From assembly GCF_019042275.1 (NCBI RefSeq), contig NZ_JAHQCW010000016.1, positions 1-64,000 on the forward strand: a stretch of DNA of 64,000 nucleotides, in the 5' to 3' direction. The position numbers and the translations under genes were made by a program. The stretch comes from Diplocloster agilis. GTDB lineage: Bacteria; Bacillota; Clostridia; Lachnospirales; Lachnospiraceae. Shown piece after piece: positions 8,702 through 15,957 of this stretch. Below the pieces are notes generated by a model, which was given only the letters and a program-made list of their open reading frames with translations, was not told the DNA's origin and did no database searches. Positions within the stretch are counted from its first letter, which is position 1. Every line of letters starts with the position of its first letter.

Positions 8702-9631
8702 CTACCGGCTTAACCTTTTCGCCAGCGCCGGTACGATCTCATACAGATCGCCCACGATACCGTAATCGCACTGTCTCATGATGGGCGCGTTGGCATCTTT
8801 GTTGATCGCCGCCAGGATCTTTGCGTCTTTGAGGCCTACCATATGCTGTACCTGTCCCGAGATCCCAACCGCCAGATACAGATCTGATTTGACGAAGACG
8901 CCGGAAATACCTATGTAACACTCCTTAGGCAGCCATTCCAGCCCTTCCGCTATCGGACGGCTGCATCCAAGCTCCGCATCCAGAGCGTCCGCCAGCTCCT
9001 TCACCATGGGTATATCATCTTTGCCGGCGACTCCAAGCCCGATACTGACAATCTTCTTCGCCGCCGCCAGATTCACACTTGCGGACTCCCGCTGCTGTTC
9101 TTCGCAGAGTGTAATGTTCCAGGCCGGTTCCACATAGGGAACTTCCACCACTTTTCCGGCGCCCGCTTTTATCTCCTCCGGTTTTTCCAGTACGCCGAAG
9201 CCCAGGATGACCAGGGTAAGTCCCCCTTTCGCGCTCTGCTTTAAGTTCGCTCCGCCACCGTATACCATACTGACGCCTTTTGTAATATCGCCGCTTAAAT
9301 CCAGCTCTTTCGCATCCGCCAGCACGCTGGTTCCAAAACGGGCAGCCAGCCTTCCCGCGATCGCCCGGCCGGTCAGCGTAGCGCCGAACAGCACTACCTC
9401 CGGTTTTTCGTCTTCCACTAATTTTGCGATGGTGTCCGTATAACTCTCCGCCATTCTTTCGGATGTGTCACCCAGATAGTAGACGGTGTCCGCTCCGGCC
9501 TTTGCGGCGGCGTCTGTCAGCTCCCGGCCGCCCACCGCTATGACGCTGACTTCCCCGCATTCTTTCACCCCTGCGGTAATATCCTGCATTAAAGCCGGCT
9601 TATCTGAAAACACCCAAACTTTCTTTGCCAT
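8702..9631 (-). CDS. fixB: FixB-type electron transfer flavoprotein alpha subunit
   Basis: 309 residues. The C-terminal FAD domain is clear: SRPIAEGLEWLP, GISGQVQHMVG and AINKDANAPIM.. DYGIVGD. From memory the protein follows E. coli FixB along its length, including the start VWVFSDKP. It pairs with fixA 12 bp upstream to form the ETF that carries electrons to the CaiA-like dehydrogenase. Whether this ETF bifurcates electrons to ferredoxin, as shown for some Fix systems, cannot be decided from sequence by eye. Confidence 0.92.
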   Translation of the reverse strand: MAKKVWVFSDKPALMQDITAGVKECGEVSVIAVGGRELTDAAAKAGADTVYYLGDTSERMAESYTDTIAKLVEDEKPEVVLFGATLTGRAIAGRLAARFGTSVLADAKELDLSGDITKGVSMVYGGGANLKQSAKGGLTLVILGFGVLEKPEEIKAGAGKVVEVPYVEPAWNITLCEEQQRESASVNLAAAKKIVSIGLGVAGKDDIPMVKELADALDAELGCSRPIAEGLEWLPKECYIGISGVFVKSDLYLAVGISGQVQHMVGLKDAKILAAINKDANAPIMRQCDYGIVGDLYEIVPALAKRLSR

Positions 9632-9643
9632 ACCTGCTCCCTC

Positions 9644-10414
9644 CTATACTAAGCCTTCTTTAGCCAGATGTTCCACGAATAGGTCAACTGCTTCATCCAC
9701 AGCCGCGTCGATGATAATACCCTTACGGTCCCGGGATTTGGGAGCCAGGATACTGTCGATCTGAACCTTCGATTCAAAGCTGCCCAGATCTTCAAGCGCA
9801 ACTTCTTCCACCGGCTTTTTCCCTGCGGAAAGGATATCTTTCATCGTGGGTATCCGGGACGGCGCGTAATCCGCGGTAACGCTCAGAACAGCAGGAAGCG
9901 GGATTACGATTTTCTGGACACTGTCCTCCGTGGTGCGAAGGGCGGTAACGGAAGCTTCCCCGATCTCCAGCACTTTACTGATGCCGTTGATAGCCGGCCA
10001 TCCCAGCAGCTCTCCAAGCTGCATTCCGGTCTGCCGGTAATAAAAATCCGCGGAGCCTTCCCCGCATATAACGATCCTGCACTCCTGGTCCTTTCGCACC
10101 GCGGCGGCGAGTATGGAGGCCGTCAGATTCGTGTCGGCATTCCACAGGGAGTCATCCATAACTACAGTCAGGCTGTCCAGTCCCCTGGATAACGCATTCT
10201 TTCTGGCTTTCTTATTGGAAAGGGCTGTGGGCCCCACACAAAGCCCCTTGTGGGAGGCTTCTGCCATAGCGGCAATCTGAGCGCCCGCCTCGATGGCCAC
10301 CAGATCAAAATCGCCGATAATCCATTCCGCCCTGTCAAAGGATACTGTGTAATCCGGATTAATCTGCATGTCCTGATTGTCAGGGGATAATTTGTAGCAA
10401 GTGATTACGTCCAT
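9644..10414 (-). CDS. fixA: FixA-type electron transfer flavoprotein beta subunit
   Basis: 256 residues. The N-terminus ITCYKLSPDNQDMQI and the blocks CGEGSADFYYRQTG, INGISKV and IPLPAVLSVTADYA..IPTMKDIL closely follow E. coli FixA. This is the first gene of the leftward operon; the ATG at 10414 lies about 48 bp from the expected start of a sigma-54 transcript. A GGAG site precedes it. It is distinct from the second beta subunit at 12550, which has the conventional EtfB motif DGDTGQTG. With FixB, FixC and FixX it completes a Fix electron-transfer set split over two divergent operons. Confidence 0.92.
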   Translation of the reverse strand: MDVITCYKLSPDNQDMQINPDYTVSFDRAEWIIGDFDLVAIEAGAQIAAMAEASHKGLCVGPTALSNKKARKNALSRGLDSLTVVMDDSLWNADTNLTASILAAAVRKDQECRIVICGEGSADFYYRQTGMQLGELLGWPAINGISKVLEIGEASVTALRTTEDSVQKIVIPLPAVLSVTADYAPSRIPTMKDILSAGKKPVEEVALEDLGSFESKVQIDSILAPKSRDRKGIIIDAAVDEAVDLFVEHLAKEGLV

Positions 10415-10473
10415 AAATCCATAAATCTCCTTTCTGCTTTTGGCCTTTCTACCATTTCTGAGATATTAATTAC

Positions 10474-10489
10474 GCAAATATGATGCCAA
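10474..10489 (-). promoter_or_regulatory. Sigma-54 promoter for the fixA operon
   Basis: Read leftward the site is TTGGCATCATATTTGC: GG and GC are exactly 10 bases apart, and TGGCA and TTGC both match the sigma-54 consensus. A start near 10462 leaves about 48 bases to the fixA ATG. Sigma-54 promoters need an enhancer-binding activator. Confidence 0.8.
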
Positions 10490-10562
10490 GTATAAATCCA
10501 CCATTTTAAGCGGCTTTGTGAAATTTTTAATTAGCGGTCAATTTGTACATTAAATAACAATT

Positions 10563-10602
10563 TGATACACTCTGATACATCATAATACACTTTAATACAT
10601 TC
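10563..10602. promoter_or_regulatory. Four 10-bp tandem repeats, candidate activator site
   Basis: Four adjacent decamers follow TRATACAYYM: TGATACACTC, TGATACATCA, TAATACACTT, TAATACATTC. One unit per helical turn puts every copy on the same DNA face. The array lies about 100-140 bp behind the leftward sigma-54 start and 200-240 bp behind the rightward one, fitting an upstream activating site shared by both. Confidence 0.6.
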
Positions 10603-10636
10603 GAAAACCTTATTCGGCTTTATTTTAATATCATGT

Positions 10637-10690
10637 GTGAACTTTCACCGTGCAATTTGAAACAGGTTGACTTCTTTCTAAGGTTCAACC
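10637..10690. promoter_or_regulatory. Dyads in the fix intergenic region
   Basis: Two inverted repeats are seen: GTGAACTTTCAC at 10637-10648, and GGTTGA (10665-10670) facing TCAACC (10685-10690). They are further candidates for regulator binding between the divergent promoters. The rest of the 416-bp gap is AT-rich with no gene. Confidence 0.35.
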
Positions 10691-10775
10691 GCAACTTAAA
10701 AAATCACGGAGCCGGAATTAAAAAATAGAATAATAATAAAGAAACTTCTCAGAAAAACCGATTATTTTGGATCAG

Positions 10776-10792
10776 TTGGCATTGTATTTGCT
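10776..10792 (+). promoter_or_regulatory. Sigma-54 promoter for the fixC operon
   Basis: TTGGCATTGTATTTGCT has TGGCA at -24 and TTGCT at -12, with exactly 10 bases between GG and GC. Transcription should begin near 10803, 28 bases before the fixC ATG. It mirrors the leftward sigma-54 site at 10474-10489. Confidence 0.82.
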
Positions 10793-10830
10793 TTTTAATA
10801 TATTAAAATCTTGAAGAAAGAGGTGCACAC

Positions 10831-12090
10831 ATGGGCGAAGATAAGTTTGACGTGATTATCGTAGGGGGCGGCTTGGCGGGTTCGACAGCGGCATATATCC
10901 TTGCGCAGGAAGGCATGGAGGTTCTCGTAATTGAACGGGGCAACTACAGCGGATCAAAAAATATGACCGGCGGCCGTTTATATGGCCACAGCCTTGAAAA
11001 AATTATTCCTGAATTTGCAAAGGAAGCTCCGGTGGAGCGAAGAATCAGCAAGGAGCGGTTTTCTCTGCTCACAAAAGACAGTGCCGTCACGCTGGAATAT
11101 GCCGGCGCCAAAACAGGAACACCCGGCTGTGAATCTTATTCCGTATTAAGAGCTGGCTTTGACCGCTGGCTGGCGGAAAAAGCGGAAGAAGAAGGAGCTA
11201 TGTACATATATGGAATCCGCGTTGACGACCTGATCGTCCGCGACGGAAGAGTCTGCGGCGTGATCGCCGGCGACGAAGAGATGGAATCGGATCTGGTCAT
11301 CTTAGCTGACGGAGTCAATTCCCTGCTGGCCCAGAAAATCGGCATGAAAAAGGAACTGCTTCCTTCCCAATCAGCCGTGGGAGCCAAAGAAATTATTCAG
11401 TTGGATGCCGCTACCATCGAACAACGCTTTCAGTTAAACCCGGGAGAAGGACTGGCCTGGATCTTCCAGGGCGACTGTACCGACGGGCGGATCGGAGATG
11501 GTTTCCTATATACAAATAAGGACACGGTATCTCTTGGTGTCCTGACTACCATAGAAGACATCGACGGCAAGGAGACCACGATACCCCAGCTGGTGGACCG
11601 CCTGAAAAATCATCCGGCCGTAAAGCCCCTGATAGAAGGCGGAAAATTGGTGGAATATTCGGCTCATCTGGTTCCTGAGGGCGGTTACTCCATGGTACCC
11701 ACCCTGTATAGGGACGGAGTATTGTTAGCCGGCGACGCCGCTTCCCTTGTCATCAACCTGGGATTCATGATCCGGGGAATGGATCTGGCGATCGAATCCG
11801 GCAGGCTGGCCGCTCAAACAGCCGCTGCCGCAAAGGAAAAGGGGGATTTCTCAGCCGACACATTAGCGTCCTATCAGCAGGCCCTTGAGGACAGTTTCGT
11901 AATGAAAGACTTGAAATTCTATGACGGATACGAGAAGGTCATGGAGGACCGGCGCCTTTACCAGGACTGCCCGGCAAAAGCGGACCGGCTATTTGCGGAT
12001 CTGTTTGTAGTGGACGGAAGCGGCGCGAAAGATATTTCCAAGAAAATCGTGCCTGATCTGATCGAAGGGCTGGAGAATTACAACAGCTGA
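10831..12090 (+). CDS. fixC: FixC family FAD-dependent oxidoreductase
   Basis: 419 residues, an ETF:quinone-oxidoreductase-like flavoprotein. The N-terminal FAD fold GGGLAGSTAA is followed by VIERGN, KNMTGGRLYGHSLE and PVERR, all close to E. coli FixC; GDAASLVINLGFMIRGMDLAI is the second FAD contact. FixC with FixX takes electrons from FixAB on the low-energy branch, or feeds them, depending on the system. A sigma-54 promoter lies just upstream and AGAGGTG precedes the ATG. It leads the rightward operon fixC-fixX-etfB-etfA. No membrane anchor is evident. Confidence 0.93.
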   Translation: MGEDKFDVIIVGGGLAGSTAAYILAQEGMEVLVIERGNYSGSKNMTGGRLYGHSLEKIIPEFAKEAPVERRISKERFSLLTKDSAVTLEYAGAKTGTPGCESYSVLRAGFDRWLAEKAEEEGAMYIYGIRVDDLIVRDGRVCGVIAGDEEMESDLVILADGVNSLLAQKIGMKKELLPSQSAVGAKEIIQLDAATIEQRFQLNPGEGLAWIFQGDCTDGRIGDGFLYTNKDTVSLGVLTTIEDIDGKETTIPQLVDRLKNHPAVKPLIEGGKLVEYSAHLVPEGGYSMVPTLYRDGVLLAGDAASLVINLGFMIRGMDLAIESGRLAAQTAAAAKEKGDFSADTLASYQQALEDSFVMKDLKFYDGYEKVMEDRRLYQDCPAKADRLFADLFVVDGSGAKDISKKIVPDLIEGLENYNS

Positions 12091-12125
12091 TCCCGATGGA
12101 GAATAACGAAAAGGAGAGATAGAAA

Positions 12126-12404
12126 ATGACCATAGAAGATAAGTTGGGTGTGGATAAATTTCATACGGATGAGATCAACAGCCATATTGAGGTAGATAAA
12201 GAGTCCACGGATATGGAGGAAATCCAAAAAGTCATCAAGGCATGTCCCGCCGGGCTGTATAAGCTGGATGATGAAAACCATCTGCTGTTTGACCATCTGG
12301 GCTGCCTGGAATGCGGCACCTGCCGGGTGTTGAGCAAAGGGAAGATTGTAAAGGATTGGGAATATCCGATCGGGACAAGAGGGATCGAGTACCGGATGGG
12401 CTGA
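12126..12404 (+). CDS. fixX: FixX ferredoxin-like protein
   Basis: 92 residues. Four cysteines in KACPAGLY and GCLECGTCRVL can bind one 4Fe-4S cluster, and the tail WEYPIGTRGIEYRMG is the FixX signature; nearly every block has a counterpart in E. coli FixX. It should work as the iron-sulfur partner of FixC, standing in for the C-terminal domain of mitochondrial ETF dehydrogenase. It follows fixC by 35 bp, with an AAGGAGA site. Confidence 0.93.
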   Translation: MTIEDKLGVDKFHTDEINSHIEVDKESTDMEEIQKVIKACPAGLYKLDDENHLLFDHLGCLECGTCRVLSKGKIVKDWEYPIGTRGIEYRMG

Positions 12405-12535
12405 TGTCCTGAAAAAAAGAACGACTAAGGAAACACCCTTCGGGTATACCTGTATGTCCTGAAAAAAAGGACGACGAAAGAAACACCCTTCGGGTATACC
12501 TGTATGTCCTGAAAAAAAGAACGACTAAGGAAAGG
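12404..12535. repeat. 50-bp tandem repeat, about 2.6 copies
   Basis: Units start at 12404, 12454 and 12504, each with ATGTCCTGAAAAAAAG, then GGAAACACCC-TTC-GGGTATACC, which can form a small hairpin. Unit 2 differs at a few bases (AAAAGGACGACGAAAG). The third unit runs into the etfB ribosome site AAAGGAG. The array fills the whole fixX-etfB gap and may set mRNA stability or relative translation of the two halves of the operon; this is a guess. Confidence 0.85.
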
Positions 12536-12549
12536 AGATTTATCAGAAT

Positions 12550-13353
12550 ATGAATATCATCGTATGTATGAAACAAATCCCGGATACCTCTGAGATTAAG
12601 ATTGATCCGGAGACAAATACACTGATCCGCGCCGGCGTACCGAGCATTGTGAATCCTTATGATAAAAATGCGCTGGAAGCGGCAGTCCAGTTAAAAGAAC
12701 AGCACGGAGGGACCGTGACCGTCATCAGTATGGGGCCGCCTGCTGCAAAAGAAGCCTTAAAAGAGTGTCTCTCCCTGGGCGCAGACCGGGCGTTTCTCAT
12801 CACCGACCGGGCGTTCGGCGGGTCCGACACCTATGCAACCAGTTATATCCTGGCGTCTTCCATCCGGCACATCGGTGATTATGATCTGATTATCTGCGGA
12901 ATGCAGGCTATGGACGGGGATACCGGGCAGACCGGCGCCAGCATGAGCGAACATCTGGGAATCCCGCAGCTCACCTACGCCGTTAAGATCGAAGTGGAGG
13001 AGGATACCGTAACCGTGCACCGGGAAACCGATGACGGCGTGATGGTACTCTCCACCAAGCTGCCCGCTCTGTGTACCGTGGGCAAAGACATCAACGAACC
13101 CCGGAGCGCTACCATGAAGAGCAAGATGCGCGCCAACAAAATAGACATCTCGGAAATCCATGTGGATGACATGCCCGGCATTGACCGGGAAAAGATCGGC
13201 CTGAAAGGTTCTCCTACCCGGGTTAAGAAAACTTATACGCCTACGATTAAGAAATCAGGCAAAAAATTAGAAGGATTAACCTGCAATGAAGCCGTGGAAG
13301 CCCTGGCCGGTTTCCTGACGGAAAAGAAAATCCTGAAAGGAGAATTGGTATGA
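12550..13353 (+). CDS. etfB: Electron transfer flavoprotein beta subunit
   Basis: 267 residues of conventional clostridial EtfB type: MNIIVCMKQIPDTSEIKI at the start, NPYDKNALEAA, and the nucleotide-binding segment CGMQAMDGDTGQTG near residue 120. The C-terminal helix EAVEALAGFLTEKK wraps onto the alpha subunit in this family. It overlaps etfA by four bases (ATGA), indicating coupled translation. It differs from the fixA product across the divergent promoter, so the locus has two non-identical ETFs. Confidence 0.93.
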   Translation: MNIIVCMKQIPDTSEIKIDPETNTLIRAGVPSIVNPYDKNALEAAVQLKEQHGGTVTVISMGPPAAKEALKECLSLGADRAFLITDRAFGGSDTYATSYILASSIRHIGDYDLIICGMQAMDGDTGQTGASMSEHLGIPQLTYAVKIEVEEDTVTVHRETDDGVMVLSTKLPALCTVGKDINEPRSATMKSKMRANKIDISEIHVDDMPGIDREKIGLKGSPTRVKKTYTPTIKKSGKKLEGLTCNEAVEALAGFLTEKKILKGELV

Positions 13354-14357
13354 GCTTTCCGGAATATAAAAATGTATGGGTATTTATGGAAACCTTTGAA
13401 GATGAACCGAAGAACGTAGGCATGGAACTGCTGGGGCAGGCCAAACAGCTGGCCGATAAGCTTCAGGAAAAAGTAGGCGCCGTGGTAATCTGTGAAAACC
13501 CGGACAAGGCCGTTCAGGCCGCCGGAGAATATGGCGCGGACGAGATCTACGTCGTATCCGGGGAACAGTACCGGCACTTCAATACTGAGACTTATTCTCA
13601 TGCTTTAACGGAACTGATCCAAAGACATAAACCTTCCGCCATTTTAATCGGAGCCACCCACAACGGCCGTGACTTGGGTTCCAGAACCGCAGTGCGTGTA
13701 CATACCGGACTGACAGCTGACTGTACCGGGCTTGATATCGATCAGGAGTCGGGAAATGTCGCTTATACCCGTCCGGCCTTCGGCGGCAACCTGATGGCAA
13801 CCATCCTGTGCGCCGGCACCAGACCCCAGATGGGAACCATCCGTCCCGGGGCATTTAAGAAGGGAATCCCTGAGATCGGCAGAAAAGGCCATGTGAATGT
13901 GGAAGATATTCATGTGCCTGAGGAAACCATCGTTACCAAACTGCTGGATTTCATTAAAGTAGAGCAGGTAGGCGGCCTCCAGCTGGAAGACGCCGAGATC
14001 GTGGTATCCGGCGGAAGAGGTTTGGGAAAACCGGAGAACTTTAAAGTGATCGAAGAACTGGCCAACGCCCTTGGCGGGGCGGTAGGCGCATCCCGCGCCG
14101 CCGTAGACGCCGGCTGGATTCCCCATGTGCAGCAGGTCGGCCAGACAGGCAAGACCATTTCTCCGAAGCTATACATCGCCTGTGGTATCTCCGGAGCCAT
14201 TCAGCATCTGGCCGGAATGAATTCTTCCGAATTTATTATCGCCATCAACAAGGACCCGGAAGCACCGATTTTTAACGCCGCGGACATCGGCATCGTGGGA
14301 GATCTCTTTGAGGTCGTACCTGCGCTGACCAAAAAAGTCCTGGAGTTGAAAAAATAA
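13350..14357 (+). CDS. etfA: Electron transfer flavoprotein alpha subunit
   Basis: 335 residues. The FAD domain carries GGRGLGKPENF, GASRAAVDAGW, GQTGKTISPKLYIACGISGAIQH and AINKDPEAPIF..ADIGIVGD, the standard EtfA signature. It forms the second ETF with the overlapping etfB product and probably serves an acyl-CoA dehydrogenase in the locus or elsewhere in the cell. It is the last gene of the rightward sigma-54 operon; a strong terminator follows 63 bp downstream. Confidence 0.94.
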   Translation: MSFPEYKNVWVFMETFEDEPKNVGMELLGQAKQLADKLQEKVGAVVICENPDKAVQAAGEYGADEIYVVSGEQYRHFNTETYSHALTELIQRHKPSAILIGATHNGRDLGSRTAVRVHTGLTADCTGLDIDQESGNVAYTRPAFGGNLMATILCAGTRPQMGTIRPGAFKKGIPEIGRKGHVNVEDIHVPEETIVTKLLDFIKVEQVGGLQLEDAEIVVSGGRGLGKPENFKVIEELANALGGAVGASRAAVDAGWIPHVQQVGQTGKTISPKLYIACGISGAIQHLAGMNSSEFIIAINKDPEAPIFNAADIGIVGDLFEVVPALTKKVLELKK

Positions 14358-14420
14358 TAAATTGCCTTCACCCTCCTATTGTTAGATCCTATATAGAGAG
14401 TGCTGCCCGCACTCCCCGAA

Positions 14421-14463
14421 ACCCTCCGCCCTTTTTGCTTTATTGGGTGGAGGGTTTTTCTTT
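14421..14463 (+). terminator. Rho-independent terminator after etfA
   Basis: ACCCTCCGCCC (14421-14431) pairs with GGGTGGAGGGT (14445-14455) and is followed by TTTTCTTTT. It closes the fixC-fixX-etfB-etfA operon. Confidence 0.92.
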
Positions 14464-14516
14464 TGGCGCCAGAATCCGGGATCGCGTTTGCCGGTTCAAA
14501 GATTTCGAATAAATGC

Positions 14517-14553
14517 TTGAAATTCTTTTACCCCGGCCTCAGCTGTGGTAAAA
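14517..14553 (+). promoter_or_regulatory. Dyad upstream of the SDR gene
   Basis: TTTTACC (14526-14532) faces GGTAAAA (14547-14553), and TTGAAA at 14517 could be a -35 box. The dyad may be an operator. The promoter spacing is not convincing, so this is weak. Confidence 0.3.
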
Positions 14554-14604
14554 TGATAGATAGGATTTTACAGAAAATAGCAGCAACCGGAAAGGAGAAA
14601 GATC

Positions 14605-15357
14605 ATGAGAAATGTAGTAGTAACCGGAGGAAGCCAGGGCATCGGCAAGGCAACGGTCAAAGCGTTTCTGGCCGAAGGCGATCGCGTACTCTTTACCTCG
14701 CGCCACGCAGAGCCCGCAGAAAGATTAATGGAGGAATTGAAATCCGACCGTCTCTTCTATCTGAACGGGGACAGTGCCACCGAAGATGGTTCCAAAGCTT
14801 TGGCGGAATATGCGAAGAAGACGTTGGGCAGCTGTGACGTCCTGGTCAATAACGCGGCGATCTTCATCGGCGGAGCGGTACATAATACAAGCATCGAAGA
14901 CTTTGATAAAGTATTTAACGTGGACGTGCGCGGAGTATTCCTGCTGTGTAAGGCGTTCCTGCCCGAGATGATGGAGCGGGGAGCGGGAAATATCGTTAAT
15001 ATCGCTTCCCTGGCGGGACTGGGCGGCGCTTACAATATGACCGCTTACTCCATGGCAAAAGCCGCCGTGGTCAGCCTGACCAAGAATATGGCCATGGATT
15101 ACGGACACCTGGGCATCCGGGTAAACGGAATCTGCCCCAGCGCCACTCTGACCGAGATGTTCTTCACCGGCAACCCGCCGGAAGTAGTGGAAACCTTTAA
15201 AGCCAATAATCCCATGGGTCGTCTGGGCAAACCGGAAGAGATCGCCGACGCGGTGGTATATCTGGCTTCTGAGAAGGCTTCCTATGTAAACGGACAGCTT
15301 TTGAGCGTAGATGGAGGCCTGGCTTCCTGGAACCGGGAGGCCAAACAAGACCGCTGA
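14605..15357 (+). CDS. SDR family NAD(P)-dependent oxidoreductase
   Basis: 250 residues, classical short-chain dehydrogenase. TGGSQGIG (residues 7-14) binds the cofactor, NNAAI stabilises the core, and Ser in NIASLAG with Tyr and Lys in AYSMAKA form the catalytic triad. The C-terminal YVNGQLLSVDGG is typical of FabG-like members. Such enzymes interconvert alcohols and ketones, including 3-hydroxyacyl thioesters. It sits alone between the etfA terminator and a strong hairpin, so it is not in the fix operon. Its substrate cannot be told. AAAGGAG precedes the ATG. Confidence 0.9.
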   Translation: MRNVVVTGGSQGIGKATVKAFLAEGDRVLFTSRHAEPAERLMEELKSDRLFYLNGDSATEDGSKALAEYAKKTLGSCDVLVNNAAIFIGGAVHNTSIEDFDKVFNVDVRGVFLLCKAFLPEMMERGAGNIVNIASLAGLGGAYNMTAYSMAKAAVVSLTKNMAMDYGHLGIRVNGICPSATLTEMFFTGNPPEVVETFKANNPMGRLGKPEEIADAVVYLASEKASYVNGQLLSVDGGLASWNREAKQDR

Positions 15358-15410
15358 CGGCAGAGCCGTATAGGCTGCCACTATCAAAATCAGACAAGGG
15401 TTGCTAATCG

Positions 15411-15514
15411 AAAGGGCCTGTTAAAAACAGCCTAAATGCAAAGAGGGCTTAGCGTCTCAGAAACGTGGAGACGCAAGCCCTCATCGCATTTAGACCGTTT
15501 TATCGCAGCCCTTT
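15411..15514. terminator. Long hairpin between convergent genes
   Basis: Arms 15411-15458 and 15468-15514 are inverted repeats with a near-perfect inner part (AGGGCTTAGCGTCTC against GAGACGCAAGCCCT, one unpaired base). It lies between the SDR gene and the convergent merR gene and may stop transcription from both sides. A clear T-run is lacking in the SDR direction. Confidence 0.6.
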
Positions 15515-15544
15515 TGCAGTTACAATTTATTTACCTGTCTCATG

Positions 15545-15922
15545 TTACTTATTTAACTTCTCTTCTACCTGAGCCAGGCCGTTTTCATAGCCTTCGATTT
15601 TCGCGTTTAGACGGCTCAGGGTTTCCTGGAGTTCCTGGATTCTGCTCTGCAGCTGATCCCGCTGCTCGATCAGAATCTGTTTTCTGGCATCTCTTGAATT
15701 CTCCCCCTCTTGGAACAAGGCTACATAATCAATCAGGGCTTCCACCTGGATACCGGCGCCTCTCATGCATTTGGCAAATCCGACCCAGCTGCAGTCCGCT
15801 TCCGTATAGTTCCGGATGCCGCCTGCGGTCCGGTTAACCGGCGGGATCAGGCCGATGCGTTCATAGTAACGCAGCGTATCGGCGGATATCTCATATTTCC
15901 TGCTCACTTCAGCTATCGTCAT
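15545..15922 (-). CDS. MerR family transcriptional regulator
   Basis: 125 residues. The N-terminal winged helix TIAEVSRKYEISADTLRYYERIGLI (quoted in part: residues 2-25) is the MerR domain with the DTLRYYE signature; residues 80-120 are a long coiled-coil helix (RDQLQSRIQELQETL) for dimerisation. There is no C-terminal cysteine cluster, so metal sensing is unlikely; the AKR-linked members usually respond to reactive aldehydes or small organics. It is the second gene after the aldo/keto reductase, 35 bp away, and a MerR-type promoter lies ahead of that pair. Confidence 0.9.
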   Translation of the reverse strand: MTIAEVSRKYEISADTLRYYERIGLIPPVNRTAGGIRNYTEADCSWVGFAKCMRGAGIQVEALIDYVALFQEGENSRDARKQILIEQRDQLQSRIQELQETLSRLNAKIEGYENGLAQVEEKLNK

Positions 15923-15957
15923 GGCTTTTACCTCCTACCGCAATGAACCCCGCATTT

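Noticed and set aside
403-9631. Bile-acid 7-dehydroxylation (bai) operon
   Set aside because: A BaiF-type transferase, a ligase and an MFS carrier are present, but BaiCD/BaiH flavoenzymes, BaiE and BaiA in operon order are not; the CaiA-like and fix genes fit better.
10415-10560. Sigma-A promoter for fixA
   Set aside because: No -35/-10 pair of good quality is seen, while a sigma-54 site with exact spacing is present.
12404-12535. CRISPR array
   Set aside because: The 50-bp units are adjacent with no variable spacers.
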